Of a stretch of DNA of 64,000 bases, positions 16,916-26,122 are shown in pieces. Within the stretch, counting starts at the first letter, position 1, and every line of letters begins with the position of its first letter. The translations under genes and the position numbers were made by a program. The stretch covers positions 1 through 64,000 of the forward strand of contig DATNID010000026.1 of NCBI GenBank assembly GCA_035604615.1, written 5' to 3'. The notes beneath the pieces are model-generated. The model made no database searches, was not told where the DNA came from, and saw nothing but the letters and a program-made list of their open reading frames with translations. The DNA is from DATJLY01 sp035604615. Lineage in GTDB: Bacteria > Pseudomonadota > Alphaproteobacteria > ATCC43930 > CGMCC-115725.

Positions 16916-18100
16916 GTGAGCCGCTTCGCGCCCCGTGACCCCCGCGAGCTCGAGGCGATCGTCGCCGACGCGGTCGCGCGCGAGGAGCCGCTGGAGCTGA
17001 TCGCGGGCGGCAGCAAGCGTGGCCTCGGGCGGCCGCTTCAGCATCCGCACACGCTCGACCTGTCCGCCTTCGCCGGCATCCGCTCCTACGAGCCCGAGGA
17101 GCTGGTGCTGACCGCGGGCGCGGCGACTTCGATGGCCGAGATCGAAGCGGTGCTCGCCGAGAAGCGCCAGATGCTCGCCTTCGAGCCCTGCGACTGGCGC
17201 GCGCTCCATGGCAGTGCCGCGTGCGCGCCAACCATCGGCGGCGTCATCGCCTGCAATCTCGCCGGGCCGCGCCGCATCCGCCAGGGCGCCGCGCGCGACC
17301 ACGTGCTGGGCTTCCACGCCGTGAGCGGGCGCGGCGAGGCGTTCAAGGCTGGCGGGCGCGTGGTCAAGAACGTCACCGGCTATGATCTGCCGAAGCTGAT
17401 GGCGGGCTCCTACGGCACCCTCGCCGCGCTGACCGAGGTCACGGTGAAGGTGCTGCCCGCGCCCGAGGCGACGTGCACGCTCGCGCTCGCCGGCCTCGAC
17501 GATGGGGCTGCTCAGCGCGCGCTGGGCGCGGCGCTTTCGAGCTCGCACGAGGTCAGCGGCGCGGCGCATCTTCCAGCCGGCGTTTCGACGGACGGGGCGC
17601 GCACCATCTTGCGCCTCGAAGGCCCCGGCACTTCGGTCGAGGCGCGCGCGAAGGCGCTCGGGCACGAGCTTGCCGCCTTCGGCACGGCCGAGCTCATGGG
17701 CGACGCGGCGTCGCTCGCGTTGTGGCGGGGAGTGCGCGACGCGGCACCGTTCGCCGCGCTCGGCGATCGCGCGCTGTGGCGCTGCTCGGTGGCGCCGAGC
17801 GAAGGACCGGCGCTTGCCGCGCTTGTCGCGCAAGCGCTCGCTGTGCGGCATTTCTTCGATTGGGGCGGCGGCCTCGTGTGGCTCGCGGTCAAGGATGCCG
17901 AGGATGGCGGCGCGGCGGCGATCCGCGGCGCGCTGGGCCGGGGTTACGCCACCCTCATTCGCGCGAGCGATGCTGTGCGCACCTCGGTGCCGCCGTTCCA
18001 GCCGCAGGAGCCCGCGCTTGCCGCGCTCGCGTCGCGCGTCAAGGCCCAGTTCGACCCGCGCCGCATCCTCAACCGCGGCCGCATGTATCGCGACCTCTAG
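16916..18100 (+). CDS. glcE: Glycolate oxidase subunit GlcE (FAD-binding)
   Basis: This is the second flavin-fold subunit of glycolate oxidase, with 394 residues from a GTG start 8 bases after the glcD stop. It has the PCMH-type FAD fold but a shorter motif set: LIAGGSKRGLGRP, ACAPTIGGVIACNLAGPRR and VVKNVTGYDLPKLMAGSYG. The ending FDPRRILNRGRMYRDL is characteristic of GlcE. It sits between glcD and glcF in the usual order. Confidence 0.92.
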   Translation: MSRFAPRDPRELEAIVADAVAREEPLELIAGGSKRGLGRPLQHPHTLDLSAFAGIRSYEPEELVLTAGAATSMAEIEAVLAEKRQMLAFEPCDWRALHGSAACAPTIGGVIACNLAGPRRIRQGAARDHVLGFHAVSGRGEAFKAGGRVVKNVTGYDLPKLMAGSYGTLAALTEVTVKVLPAPEATCTLALAGLDDGAAQRALGAALSSSHEVSGAAHLPAGVSTDGARTILRLEGPGTSVEARAKALGHELAAFGTAELMGDAASLALWRGVRDAAPFAALGDRALWRCSVAPSEGPALAALVAQALAVRHFFDWGGGLVWLAVKDAEDGGAAAIRGALGRGYATLIRASDAVRTSVPPFQPQEPALAALASRVKAQFDPRRILNRGRMYRDL

Positions 18101-18107
18101 GGCACAG

Positions 18108-19388
18108 ATGCAGACCAACTTCACCCTGGCCCAGCTCGCCGATCCCCAGCTCGAGGACGCCAACGCCATCCTGCGCACCTGCGTCCATTGCGGCTTCTGC
18201 AACGCGACCTGCCCGACCTTTGCGCTGTTGGGCGACGAGCTCGACGGGCCGCGCGGCCGCATCTATCTCATCAAGGACATGCTCGAGCGCGGCGCGTCTG
18301 CGTCGGCGCGCGTCGTCAAGCACATCGACCGATGCCTCTCTTGCCTCGCCTGCATGACGACCTGTCCCTCGGGCGTGCATTACATGCACCTGGTCGACCA
18401 GGCGCGCCACCGCATCGAGGAGACGTTCCAGCGTCCTTTCGCCGACCGCTGGCTGCGGCGCGCGCTGGCGCTGGTGCTGCCGCGGCCCGTGCTGTTCCGC
18501 GCGGCGCTGGTCGCTTCGCGCGCGGCGCAGCCGGTTTTGCGCCTGCTGCCGGGGCGGCTGGGCGCGATCGGCGCGCTGGTGCCGGCGCACGTGCCCGAGC
18601 CGGGCACGGTCGAGCGGCCGCAAATCTTTCCCGCCGAGGGTGCGCGCAGGAACCGCGTGGCGCTGCTCACCGGCTGCGTCCAGAGCGTCCTGGCGCCCGA
18701 GATCAACGCGGCGACGGTGCGGCTCCTGACGCGCCACGGCTGCGAGGTGGTGATCGCGCCCGGCATGGGCTGCTGCGGCGGCGTCGTCCATCACATGGGG
18801 CACGACGCGCTCGCCTTCGCGCGCGCCAATGTAGACGCCTGGACGCGGGTGCTCGATGAGGGCGGGCTCGACGCGGTGATCGTCAACACTTCGGGCTGCG
18901 GCGTCACGGTCAAGGATTACGGCCACATGCTGCGCCAGGACCGCGCCTATGCCGAACCGGCCTCGCGCATCGCCGCTCTCGCCAAGGATTTGTGCGAGTT
19001 CGTGGCCGAGCTTGACGTTTTGCCGACCCAGCGCGCGACCGGACAGCGCGTCGCCTACCACGCCGCCTGCTCGCTCCAGCACGGCCAGAAGATCATCGCG
19101 CAGCCGAAGCGGCTTCTCGCCGCCGCCGGCTTCACCGTGCTCGACATCCCCGAGGGGCATCTGTGCTGCGGCTCGGCCGGCACCTACAACATGCTCCAGC
19201 CGGAGCTCGCGCAGGGCCTGCGCGCGCGCAAGGTCGCGCATATCGAGAGCACCGCGCCCGACCTCGTCGCCTGCGGCAATATCGGCTGCATGACGCAGAT
19301 CGCAGCAGGAACGACGCTCCCGGTGCTGCACACGGTCGAGTTGCTCGATTGGGCGACCGGCGGGCCGGCGCCGTCCGCGCTCGCCTAG
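18108..19388 (+). CDS. glcF: Glycolate oxidase iron-sulfur subunit GlcF
   Basis: This is the electron-transfer subunit, with 426 residues. Two 4Fe-4S motifs lie at the N-terminus (CVHCGFCNATCP and CLSCLACMTTCPSG). Two cysteine-rich CCG domains follow (GMGCCGGVVHHMG and HLCCGSAGTYN). It starts 7 bases after the glcE stop. Its stop codon overlaps that of the convergent membrane-protein gene by 4 bases. Confidence 0.93.
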   Translation: MQTNFTLAQLADPQLEDANAILRTCVHCGFCNATCPTFALLGDELDGPRGRIYLIKDMLERGASASARVVKHIDRCLSCLACMTTCPSGVHYMHLVDQARHRIEETFQRPFADRWLRRALALVLPRPVLFRAALVASRAAQPVLRLLPGRLGAIGALVPAHVPEPGTVERPQIFPAEGARRNRVALLTGCVQSVLAPEINAATVRLLTRHGCEVVIAPGMGCCGGVVHHMGHDALAFARANVDAWTRVLDEGGLDAVIVNTSGCGVTVKDYGHMLRQDRAYAEPASRIAALAKDLCEFVAELDVLPTQRATGQRVAYHAACSLQHGQKIIAQPKRLLAAAGFTVLDIPEGHLCCGSAGTYNMLQPELAQGLRARKVAHIESTAPDLVACGNIGCMTQIAAGTTLPVLHTVELLDWATGGPAPSALA

Positions 19389-20047
19389 GAGCGCAGCCGC
19401 GCGAACCTTGGCAGCAGCAGCGAGACGGCGAGCGCGGCCGCGCCCACCAAGGTCGGCACCAGCCAGTCCGCGCTTCCCGCCCACAGCTTGCCGCCGCCGG
19501 CGCCGAGCTCGACATAGGCGACCGTCATCGGCAATTGCCCGAGGAACGAGCCCAACGTGTAGCTCCCGAGCGACAGGCGGGTAAGGCCGAGCGCATAGTT
19601 GGCGAGGCTGTGCGGCACCACCGGGATGAGGCGCAGCGCCGTGACAGAGCGCCAGCCGCCGGCCTCGGCGCGGAGCAGCATCGCGCCGATGTGAGGCATG
19701 GTCTCGGGATCGATCAGCCCGCCATTGACGTAGCGCGCGACCAGAAACCCGGCGACCGCGCCGAACACGCTCCCCACCGTCGCCCATACGAGACCCCAGC
19801 CCATGCCGAACACGAGGCCCGCCGCCACCGCGAGCACCGTGCGCGGGATGAAGAGCAGGCTGGCCGCGACGTGAAGCGCGAGGAACACGAGCGGCGCGGC
19901 CGGATGGACGGCGATCGCGCCCGACAGCGCGATCGGGTCGAACGCGGCGCGGTGGCGCAGGACAAAGAGCATCGCCGTCGCCAGCATCACCAGCACCGCG
20001 ACGCGGCCCTGGCGCCGCAAACCCTGCACCAACCCGCCGCCCTTCAT
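19385..20047 (-). CDS. TVP38/TMEM64 family membrane protein
   Basis: The 220-residue integral membrane protein has the SNARE-associated (DedA-superfamily) core: FIPRTVLAVAAGLVFGMGWG, then GSVFGAVAGFLVARY, and later TALRLIPVVPHSLANYALGLTRLS. About five to six membrane segments are expected. Proteins of this group are linked to lipid scrambling or membrane homeostasis; the bacterial role is unsettled. The start ATG overlaps the stop of the glycosyltransferase gene (ATGA), so the two form an operon. Confidence 0.87.
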   Translation of the reverse strand: MKGGGLVQGLRRQGRVAVLVMLATAMLFVLRHRAAFDPIALSGAIAVHPAAPLVFLALHVAASLLFIPRTVLAVAAGLVFGMGWGLVWATVGSVFGAVAGFLVARYVNGGLIDPETMPHIGAMLLRAEAGGWRSVTALRLIPVVPHSLANYALGLTRLSLGSYTLGSFLGQLPMTVAYVELGAGGGKLWAGSADWLVPTLVGAAALAVSLLLPRFARLRS

Positions 20048-20811
20048 GGCACCGACGAGGCGCTGCGCGCGAGGGGCGGGGCTTCGGCCGCTCCGTCCTC
20101 CGCGACGATCTCGGGCCGCCGGGCGCGGCGCAGCAGCCACATCATGCCGCCGAGGTCCACGATGCCGACCCACAGCCGGTCGAACACGCCATAGTTCGAC
20201 TGCCCGCGCTCGCGCGGCCGGTGGTTGACCGCGACCGAGACGGTGCTGCCGCCCGCCCGCATCACCAGCGCCGGCAGGAAGCGATGATTGTGGTCGAAGA
20301 ACGGCAGCTCGAGATAAAGCGTGCGGCGCATGATCTTGAGGCCGCAGCCGGTGTCCTGGGTCGCATCGCCAAGGAGCCAGGCGCGCACCGCGTTGGCGAT
20401 GCGCGACGACAGACGCTTCACCATGGTGTCGCGCCGCTTGGCGCGCAGGCCCGCGACCAGGATCGGTTGCTCGCGCGGCGCCGCGCGGGCGATGTCGTAG
20501 AGGCGCGGGATGTCGGCCGGATCGTTCTGACCGTCGCCGTCGATTGTCGCGATCCAGACGCCGCGCGCCGCGACGATGCCGCTGCGGATCGCGGCGCTCT
20601 GGCCGGCGCTGGCGCGGTGGCGCACCAGGCGGAGGCGCGGGAATGACCGCGCGAGCGCGCGCACCGCGTCGGCGGTGCCGTCACTGCTGCCGTCATCGAC
20701 ATAGACGATCTCGTACTCGAGCCTGCGATCGAGCGCGGCGCGAATCTCGGCCACCAGCGGCGCGATGTTGGGCGCCTCGTTGCGGACCGGAATGACCACC
20801 GACAAATCCAT
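20044..20811 (-). CDS. Glycosyltransferase family 2 (dolichol-phosphate mannosyltransferase-like)
   Basis: This 255-residue GT-A fold enzyme begins MDLSVVIPVRNEAPNIAPLV. Nucleotide-sugar binding is indicated by YEIVYVDDGSSDGT, and metal binding by ATIDGDGQNDP. The segment DTGCGLKIMRR and the HRFLPALV/RGQSNYG motifs are those of the DPM1/ArnC-like group that loads a sugar on a polyprenyl phosphate. There is no C-terminal transmembrane pair. The coupled TVP38-type protein may handle the lipid product; that is inference. Confidence 0.88.
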   Translation of the reverse strand: MDLSVVIPVRNEAPNIAPLVAEIRAALDRRLEYEIVYVDDGSSDGTADAVRALARSFPRLRLVRHRASAGQSAAIRSGIVAARGVWIATIDGDGQNDPADIPRLYDIARAAPREQPILVAGLRAKRRDTMVKRLSSRIANAVRAWLLGDATQDTGCGLKIMRRTLYLELPFFDHNHRFLPALVMRAGGSTVSVAVNHRPRERGQSNYGVFDRLWVGIVDLGGMMWLLRRARRPEIVAEDGAAEAPPLARSASSVP

Positions 20812-20910
20812 GGGGCGTGCCGTTTAGCACACTTCCCCGGCCCATGCGACCCGAAGCGGCCGCGAATCGCGCGCGTTCCATGCTAGGCTCGGGAGCAAGG
20901 GAAGGTGTTC

Positions 20911-21291
20911 ATGCGAATGGTCCGGCTCTTGACTGCCCTCGCGCTCGCCGGCTGCGCCGGCCCGCCGCTGGTCGATATGACCGATGTCGATCCGGTGGTC
21001 TACCAGCGCGATTTCGACCATTGCGAGATGGTCGCCCAAGGCAGCGTTCCGGCGGGTCCCGTTGTTATCGGCGCCCTCATGGGCGCGACGATTGGCGTGG
21101 GCGCGGCTGGCTTCATCACCGCCGTGCCGGCGGCGACTGCCGCGTCCGGCATCGGCGCCGCCTCGGGCGCCGCGGCAGGGGCAGGCGTCAGCGCCGCCTC
21201 CGGCCAGCCGCTTGCCGTGCCGCCGCAACCGACGCGACAATCGCTCGCCGACTGCCTCGCGTCGCACGGCTACAAGGTGATCGCGCGCTAG
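20911..21291 (+). CDS. Small lipoprotein with glycine-zipper-like region
   Basis: With the ATG at 20911, set by the GGGAAGG ribosome site, the protein has 126 residues. The lipobox is LALAGC near residue 14. The middle is rich in glycine and alanine (GALMGATIGVGAAGF, GIGAASGAAAGAGV), like glycine-zipper proteins of the cell envelope. The end, RQSLADCLASHGYKVIAR, is a motif common to small envelope proteins of unknown function. It is convergent with pyk, with the stop codons overlapping. Confidence 0.65.
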   Translation: MRMVRLLTALALAGCAGPPLVDMTDVDPVVYQRDFDHCEMVAQGSVPAGPVVIGALMGATIGVGAAGFITAVPAATAASGIGAASGAAAGAGVSAASGQPLAVPPQPTRQSLADCLASHGYKVIAR

Positions 21292-22706
21292 CTGTCGTCG
21301 ACCCAGGCGATGCGCAGCACGTTGGTGGCGCCGGGCGTGCCGAACGGGACGCCGGCGGTGATGACGATGCGGTCGCCGCTCTTGGCGAACTCTTCCTTGA
21401 ACGCGGTGCGCGTCGCCTTCTGCACCATGTCGTTGAAGTTGTGCACGTCGCGCGTATGGACGCAGTGCAGGCCCCACGCCACCGCCAGGCGCCGCGCCGT
21501 CTCGAGCTTCGAGGTCAGAACCAGCACCGGCACGTTCGGACGTTCGCGCGCGGCGCGTAGCGCGGTCGCGCCCGAGGTGGTGTAGGACAGGATCGCGGCG
21601 GCCCCGACCGTCTCGGCCACTTGGCGCGCGGCGTTCGAGATCGCGTCGGAGGTGGTGCGCTCGGGTGTCGCCGCGCCCTTGAGGCCGGGGAAATAAAGCG
21701 GGTCGGCCTGCACGCGGCGGATGATGCGGTCCATCATCGTCACCGATTCGAGCGGATAAGCGCCGGCCGCGGTCTCGGCCGAGAGCATCACCGCGTCGGC
21801 GCCCTCGTAGACGGCGGTGGCGACGTCGGAGGCCTCGGCGCGGGTCGGCACCGGGTTGCGCACCATCGATTCGAGCATCTGCGTCGCCACCACCACCGGC
21901 TTGCCGGCGGCGCGGCAGGCATGGATGATCTGGCGCTGCACCGGCGGCACGTCCTCGGGCGGCATCTCGACGCCAAGATCGCCGCGCGCGACCATGAGCG
22001 CGTCCGCAAGCTCGACGATCTCGTCGAGACGGCGGATCGCCGCCGGCTTCTCGAGTTTCACCAGCACGCCGGTGCGGCCGTCGATCAGCTTCTTCGCCTC
22101 GGCCACGTCGTCCGGCCGCTGCACGAACGAGAGCGCGATCCAGTCGACGCCCAGCTCGAGCGCGAAGGCCAGGTCCGAGCGGTCCTTCGGCGTCAGCGCC
22201 GAGAGCGGCAGCACCGCGTTCGGGACGTTGACGCCCTTGCGGTCGGAAAGGTCGCCGCCGGTGATCACCACCGTGTCGGCGAAATCCTTGCCGCACTTCT
22301 CGACCGTGAGGCGGATATTGCCGTCGTCGAGCAAGAGGTCGGTGCCGCGCTCGATCGCGGCGAAGATTTCCGGATGCGGCAGCGGCGCGCGGGCGCCGTC
22401 GCCCGGCGTCTTATCGAGATCGAGCCGGAAGCGCTGGCCCGCGGCGAGCGTCACCTTGCCATGTGCGAAGGCGCCGACGCGAAGCTTCGGCCCCTGCAGG
22501 TCGGCCATGATGCCGATCGGCCTGCCGTGGCGCCGCTCGACGCCGCGGATCGCATCGAGCCGCGCGCGATGCTCTTCCTGCTTGCCGTGGCTGAAATTGA
22601 GCCGGAACACGTCGACCCCGGCCACGAACAGCGCGTCGATCATGTCCGACGTCGAGCTGGCGGGGCCGAGCGTCGCTACGATCTTGGCGCTGCGTTGGCG
22701 TCGCAT
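21288..22706 (-). CDS. pyk: Pyruvate kinase
   Basis: This converts phosphoenolpyruvate and ADP to pyruvate and ATP. The 472-residue protein contains KIVATLGPAS and FRLNFSHG at the start, then IALSFVQRPDDV, the active-site lysine region VLVKLEKPAAI, MVARGDLGVEM and PVVVATQMLESM, the family signature. The C-terminal regulatory domain is complete. It follows glycerate 2-kinase by 12 bases on the same strand, so the two steps from glycerate through phosphoglycerate to pyruvate are linked. Confidence 0.95.
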   Translation of the reverse strand: MRRQRSAKIVATLGPASSTSDMIDALFVAGVDVFRLNFSHGKQEEHRARLDAIRGVERRHGRPIGIMADLQGPKLRVGAFAHGKVTLAAGQRFRLDLDKTPGDGARAPLPHPEIFAAIERGTDLLLDDGNIRLTVEKCGKDFADTVVITGGDLSDRKGVNVPNAVLPLSALTPKDRSDLAFALELGVDWIALSFVQRPDDVAEAKKLIDGRTGVLVKLEKPAAIRRLDEIVELADALMVARGDLGVEMPPEDVPPVQRQIIHACRAAGKPVVVATQMLESMVRNPVPTRAEASDVATAVYEGADAVMLSAETAAGAYPLESVTMMDRIIRRVQADPLYFPGLKGAATPERTTSDAISNAARQVAETVGAAAILSYTTSGATALRAARERPNVPVLVLTSKLETARRLAVAWGLHCVHTRDVHNFNDMVQKATRTAFKEEFAKSGDRIVITAGVPFGTPGATNVLRIAWVDDS

Positions 22707-22718
22707 GGGATCGGCATC

Positions 22719-24023
22719 CTAGCCCGCTTCGACCAGCATCGCGCGAAAATCGTTGACGTTGGTCAGGGTCGGACCGGTGACGACGAGATCGCCCAGCGCC
22801 GCGAACGCGCCATGGGCGTCGTTGTCCGCAAGCCGCGCCGCGAGATCGAGCCCGAGCGCTGCCGCGCGCGCGCAAATGTCGGGTCCGGCGAAGGCACCGG
22901 CATTGTCCTCGGTGCCATCGATGCCGTCGCTGTCGCAGGCGAGCGCGTGGATGCGCGGTTGCCCCTGAAGCGCCAGCGCCAGCGCCAGGACGAACTCGGC
23001 ATTGGGTCCGCCGCGCCCCTTGCCCCGCACCGTCACGGTCAGCTCGCCGCCGGAGAGAATGACCGCCGGCAGCGCCAGCGGCGCTGCGCCGACGATGAGG
23101 CGTCCCGCCGCCGCCTGGCGCGCGATCGCGGCGTAGACCTTGGCGACCTCGCGCGCCTCGCCTTCGATGCGGTCGCTCAGCACGATGGGCGTCAATCCCA
23201 GCCCGCGTGCCGCCGCCGCCGCCGCCGCGAGCGCGCGCTCGGGCGTCGCCACCAGCACATAACGGCTCTTGGCGATGCGCGGGTCGCCGGGCTTGGGCGT
23301 CTCGTCGGCGGCTGCGGCGAGATGCCGCGCGACGGCGGGCGGCGGAACGATCGCGTAGTGCGCCAGGATGGCGCGTGCCTCGGCGAAGCAGGTCGGATCG
23401 GCCACGGTCGGGCCTGAGCCGATCACCGCCGGATCGTCGCCGGGCACGTCGGAGATCGCCAGGGTCACCACTTCCGCCGGCGCGGCGGCGGCGGTGAGAC
23501 GGCCGCCCTTGATCGCGGAAAGGTGCTTTCGCACGCAGTTGATCTCGCCAATGGTCGCGCCGGAGAGGAGCAGCGCGCGCGTCAAGGCGCGCTTGTCGTC
23601 GAGCGCGATACCCGGCGCCGGCAGCGCCAGCAGCGCCGACGCGCCGCCCGACATCAGGCACAGCACGAGGTCGTCCTGCCCGAGCCCGCGCACCAGATCG
23701 AGCATCCGCCGCGCCGCCGCCTCACCGGACGCGTCCGGCACGGGATGGCTCGCCTCGACCACCTCGATGCTGCGGCACGGCACGCCGTGGCCATAGCGCG
23801 TGACCACGAGCCCGCCGAGCGCGCCGTGCCAGTTGTCCTCGACCGCGCGCGCCATCGCCGCCGCCGCCTTGCCAGCGCCGACCACGACGGTGCGGCCCCG
23901 GGGCGGCGCCGGCAGGTGCGGCGGCACCACGCGCGCAGGCGCCGCCGCGGCCAGCGCAGCGTCGAACAGTTGGCGCAGCAGCGCGCCGGGACGGTCGCTG
24001 CGTTGGGGCTCGCCTGCCCTCAT
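22719..24023 (-). CDS. Glycerate 2-kinase (DUF4147/MOFRL family)
   Basis: This phosphorylates glycerate to 2-phosphoglycerate. With the ATG at 24023 the protein has 434 residues; an in-frame TTG lies 12 codons upstream. The N-terminal DUF4147 domain shows VVGAGKAAAAMARAVE and LCLMSGGASALLALP. The C-terminal MOFRL domain has GGELTVTVRGKGRGGPNAEFVLALAL and ACDSDGIDGTEDNAGA. The family was long called hydroxypyruvate reductase (TtuD), and in rhizobia it also sits beside a pyruvate kinase. Confidence 0.9.
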   Translation of the reverse strand: MRAGEPQRSDRPGALLRQLFDAALAAAAPARVVPPHLPAPPRGRTVVVGAGKAAAAMARAVEDNWHGALGGLVVTRYGHGVPCRSIEVVEASHPVPDASGEAAARRMLDLVRGLGQDDLVLCLMSGGASALLALPAPGIALDDKRALTRALLLSGATIGEINCVRKHLSAIKGGRLTAAAAPAEVVTLAISDVPGDDPAVIGSGPTVADPTCFAEARAILAHYAIVPPPAVARHLAAAADETPKPGDPRIAKSRYVLVATPERALAAAAAAARGLGLTPIVLSDRIEGEAREVAKVYAAIARQAAAGRLIVGAAPLALPAVILSGGELTVTVRGKGRGGPNAEFVLALALALQGQPRIHALACDSDGIDGTEDNAGAFAGPDICARAAALGLDLAARLADNDAHGAFAALGDLVVTGPTLTNVNDFRAMLVEAG

Positions 24024-24082
24024 TCCGCCAAGATAGGATAGCAGCTTACCGCGAGACAACCCGGCTCGGTGCCGCGCCCGCC

Positions 24083-24868
24083 ATGACGAACGCTTGCCTC
24101 GGTCCCGGCGATCCGCCGCCCGTCATTACACTTCGCCGCGACGGCACCGCGCCGGTGCTCGTCACCTGCGATCATGCCAGCAAGGAGGTGCCGCGTGCGC
24201 TGGGCGGTCTCGGCCTCGAGGCCGACGCGATCGCACAGCACATTGGCTGGGACATCGGTGCGGCGAATGTCGCGTGCGGGCTGGCCGAGCGGCTCGACGT
24301 GCCCGCGATCCTGGCGGGCTATTCGCGGCTCGTCATCGACTGCAACCGCGATCCCGACGATGCCTCCTCGATCCCCGAGGCAAGCGACGGCATTGCCATC
24401 CCGGGCAATCTCGGTCTCTTGCCGCACCAGCGCGCGGCGCGGCGCGCGGAGATCTTCGCGCCCTATCACGCCGCGATCGCAGCGTGGATCGAGACGCGGC
24501 TGGGGCGCGGCACGGTGCCAGCGCTGCTGTCGATCCACAGCTTCACGCCGGTGATGGCCGGCAAGGCGCGGCCGTGGCATGTCGGAATATTGTGGGACGA
24601 CGACCCGCGCATCCCGGTGCCGCTACTCGGATCGCTCCGAGCCGATCCGGCGCTCGCCGTCGGCGACAACCAGCCCTATTCCGCGCGCGAGCCCGCAGGA
24701 TTCACGGTGCGCCACCACGCGGTCGCGCGCGGCCTGCCGCATGTCGCGATCGAATTGCGCCAGGACCTGATCGGGGACCAGCAAGGCGCGGCCGCGTGGG
24801 CCGAGCGTCTCGCGGCCGCGCTCGGACCCATTCTCGCTCGTGCCGAGATCTATTTCGCGAGGGGCTAG
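24083..24868 (+). CDS. N-formylglutamate amidohydrolase family protein (second copy)
   Basis: The 261-residue protein has the family marks VLVTCDHASKEVP, AILAGYSRLVIDCNRDPDD, LLSIHSFTPVM and GLPHVAIELRQDLI. It is only distantly similar to the copy at 7911. Members of this subgroup lie next to DUF1244 and DUF2312 genes in many alphaproteobacteria, as here, so its physiological role may differ from histidine degradation. No hut genes are near. Confidence 0.85.
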   Translation: MTNACLGPGDPPPVITLRRDGTAPVLVTCDHASKEVPRALGGLGLEADAIAQHIGWDIGAANVACGLAERLDVPAILAGYSRLVIDCNRDPDDASSIPEASDGIAIPGNLGLLPHQRAARRAEIFAPYHAAIAAWIETRLGRGTVPALLSIHSFTPVMAGKARPWHVGILWDDDPRIPVPLLGSLRADPALAVGDNQPYSAREPAGFTVRHHAVARGLPHVAIELRQDLIGDQQGAAAWAERLAAALGPILARAEIYFARG

Positions 24869-24925
24869 ACCGCGCGCCCCCTTGACCCCACTATCATGGC
24901 AGAACTTTTCGCTGGAGTGGATGTC

Positions 24926-25243
24926 ATGGACGACAAGACCCGCATCGAACTCGAGGCCGCCACGTTCCGGCGCCTCGTCCAGCATCTGCGCGAGCGCACC
25001 GACGTGCAGAACATCGACCTGATGAACCTCGCCGGCTTCTGCCGCAACTGCCTGTCGCGCTGGTATCGCGAGGCGGGCGACGCGCAAGGCCTGAAAATCG
25101 CCGATCCGCAGGCGCGCGAGATCGTCTACGGCATGCCCTATGACGAGTGGCGCGCCAAGTTCCAGAAGGACGCCAGCGCCGCGCAGAAAGAGGCGTTCAA
25201 GGAATCCAGCAAGGAGCCGGACGCTGCCGCCCACAAGCACTAA
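24926..25243 (+). CDS. DUF1244 family protein
   Basis: The 105-residue protein starts at the ATG with a GGAG site 8 bases upstream; an earlier ATG ten codons upstream is in frame. The core, RTDVQNIDLMNLAGFCRNCLSRWY and the segment PYDEWRAKFQ, is the DUF1244 signature with its paired cysteines. The fold is a small helical dimer and the function is unknown. It is followed by gapR, a conserved pairing in alphaproteobacteria. Confidence 0.88.
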   Translation: MDDKTRIELEAATFRRLVQHLRERTDVQNIDLMNLAGFCRNCLSRWYREAGDAQGLKIADPQAREIVYGMPYDEWRAKFQKDASAAQKEAFKESSKEPDAAAHKH

Positions 25244-25325
25244 GAAGGGCAAGGGCCGCGCCTTGCGCGGCGCGGGCGGCCCGTCTAGGGTCGCGCCTTC
25301 GCCCAGGAAATCAGGGGAGACCAAG

Positions 25326-25601
25326 ATGCCGGAGGTCGGCGGCGTCGCCGGCGACCGCCTCAAATCCTTCATCGAGCGCATCGAGCGGCTCGAGGAGGAG
25401 AAGCGGGCGCTCGCCGAGGACATCAAGGAAGTCTATTCCGAGGCGAAAGGCGGCGGCTTCAACGTCAAGATCATGCGGCAGATCATCCGCTTGCGCAAAA
25501 TCGACGACGACGACCGCGACGAGCAGGAGGCGCTGCTCGACACTTACCTGCGCGCCATCGGCATGAAGCCCGAGCGCAGCGGCCGCCGCGCCACGGGATA
25601 G
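25326..25601 (+). CDS. gapR: Nucleoid-associated protein GapR (DUF2312)
   Basis: The 91-residue protein has the helical DUF2312 core: LKSFIERIERLEEEKRALAE, then DIKEVYSEAKGGGFNVKIMR and IIRLRKIDDDDRDEQEALLD. In Caulobacter GapR forms a tetrameric clamp on overtwisted DNA ahead of replication forks and transcribed genes and is needed for normal replication. The basic tail after residue 80 is short. Confidence 0.9.
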   Translation: MPEVGGVAGDRLKSFIERIERLEEEKRALAEDIKEVYSEAKGGGFNVKIMRQIIRLRKIDDDDRDEQEALLDTYLRAIGMKPERSGRRATG

Positions 25602-25612
25602 GCGCGCGAGGC

Positions 25613-26122
25613 ATGGCGGCACTCATCGAAGCGATGGCGGGCGACATCACCCGGCTCGAGGTCGACGCGATCGTCAATGCCGCCAATTCGGCGCTCTTGG
25701 GCGGCGGCGGCGTCGACGGCGCGATCCATCGCGCGGCCGGGCCCGAACTCCTCGCCGAATGCCGCACCATCGGCTTCTGTCCCACCGGCGAGGCGCGCGT
25801 CACCAAGGCCTATCGCCTGAAGGCCCGCCACGTCATCCATGCGGTCGGTCCGGTGTGGCGCGGCGGCGACGCGGGCGAGGAGGGGCTGCTGGCGAGCTGC
25901 TACCGCAATTGCCTCGCGCTGGCGGTCGCGCACGGCGCGCGCTCCATAGCCTTTCCCGCGATCTCGACCGGCATCTACGGCTTCCCCAAGCCGCGCGCGA
26001 CCGAGATCGCGGTCGGCGAGACGCGCGCCTTCCTCGCCGCCGACGTCATGATCGAGCGCGTCGTGTTCATGTGCTTCGACGACGAGACGCTCGCGCTTTA
26101 TCGCGAAACGCTAGGACGCTAA
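25613..26122 (+). CDS. Macrodomain protein (O-acetyl-ADP-ribose deacetylase-like)
   Basis: This 169-residue single macrodomain has GDITRLEVDAIVNAANSALLGGGGVDGAIHRAAG and AISTGIYGFPKPRATEIA, which are the ADP-ribose binding loops. The NAAN and GGGGVDGAIH segments match MacroD/YmdB-type hydrolases that remove ADP-ribose or deacetylate O-acetyl-ADP-ribose. It begins 11 bases after gapR. Its stop overlaps the stop of the opposite-strand DUF4169 gene. Confidence 0.88.
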   Translation: MAALIEAMAGDITRLEVDAIVNAANSALLGGGGVDGAIHRAAGPELLAECRTIGFCPTGEARVTKAYRLKARHVIHAVGPVWRGGDAGEEGLLASCYRNCLALAVAHGARSIAFPAISTGIYGFPKPRATEIAVGETRAFLAADVMIERVVFMCFDDETLALYRETLGR

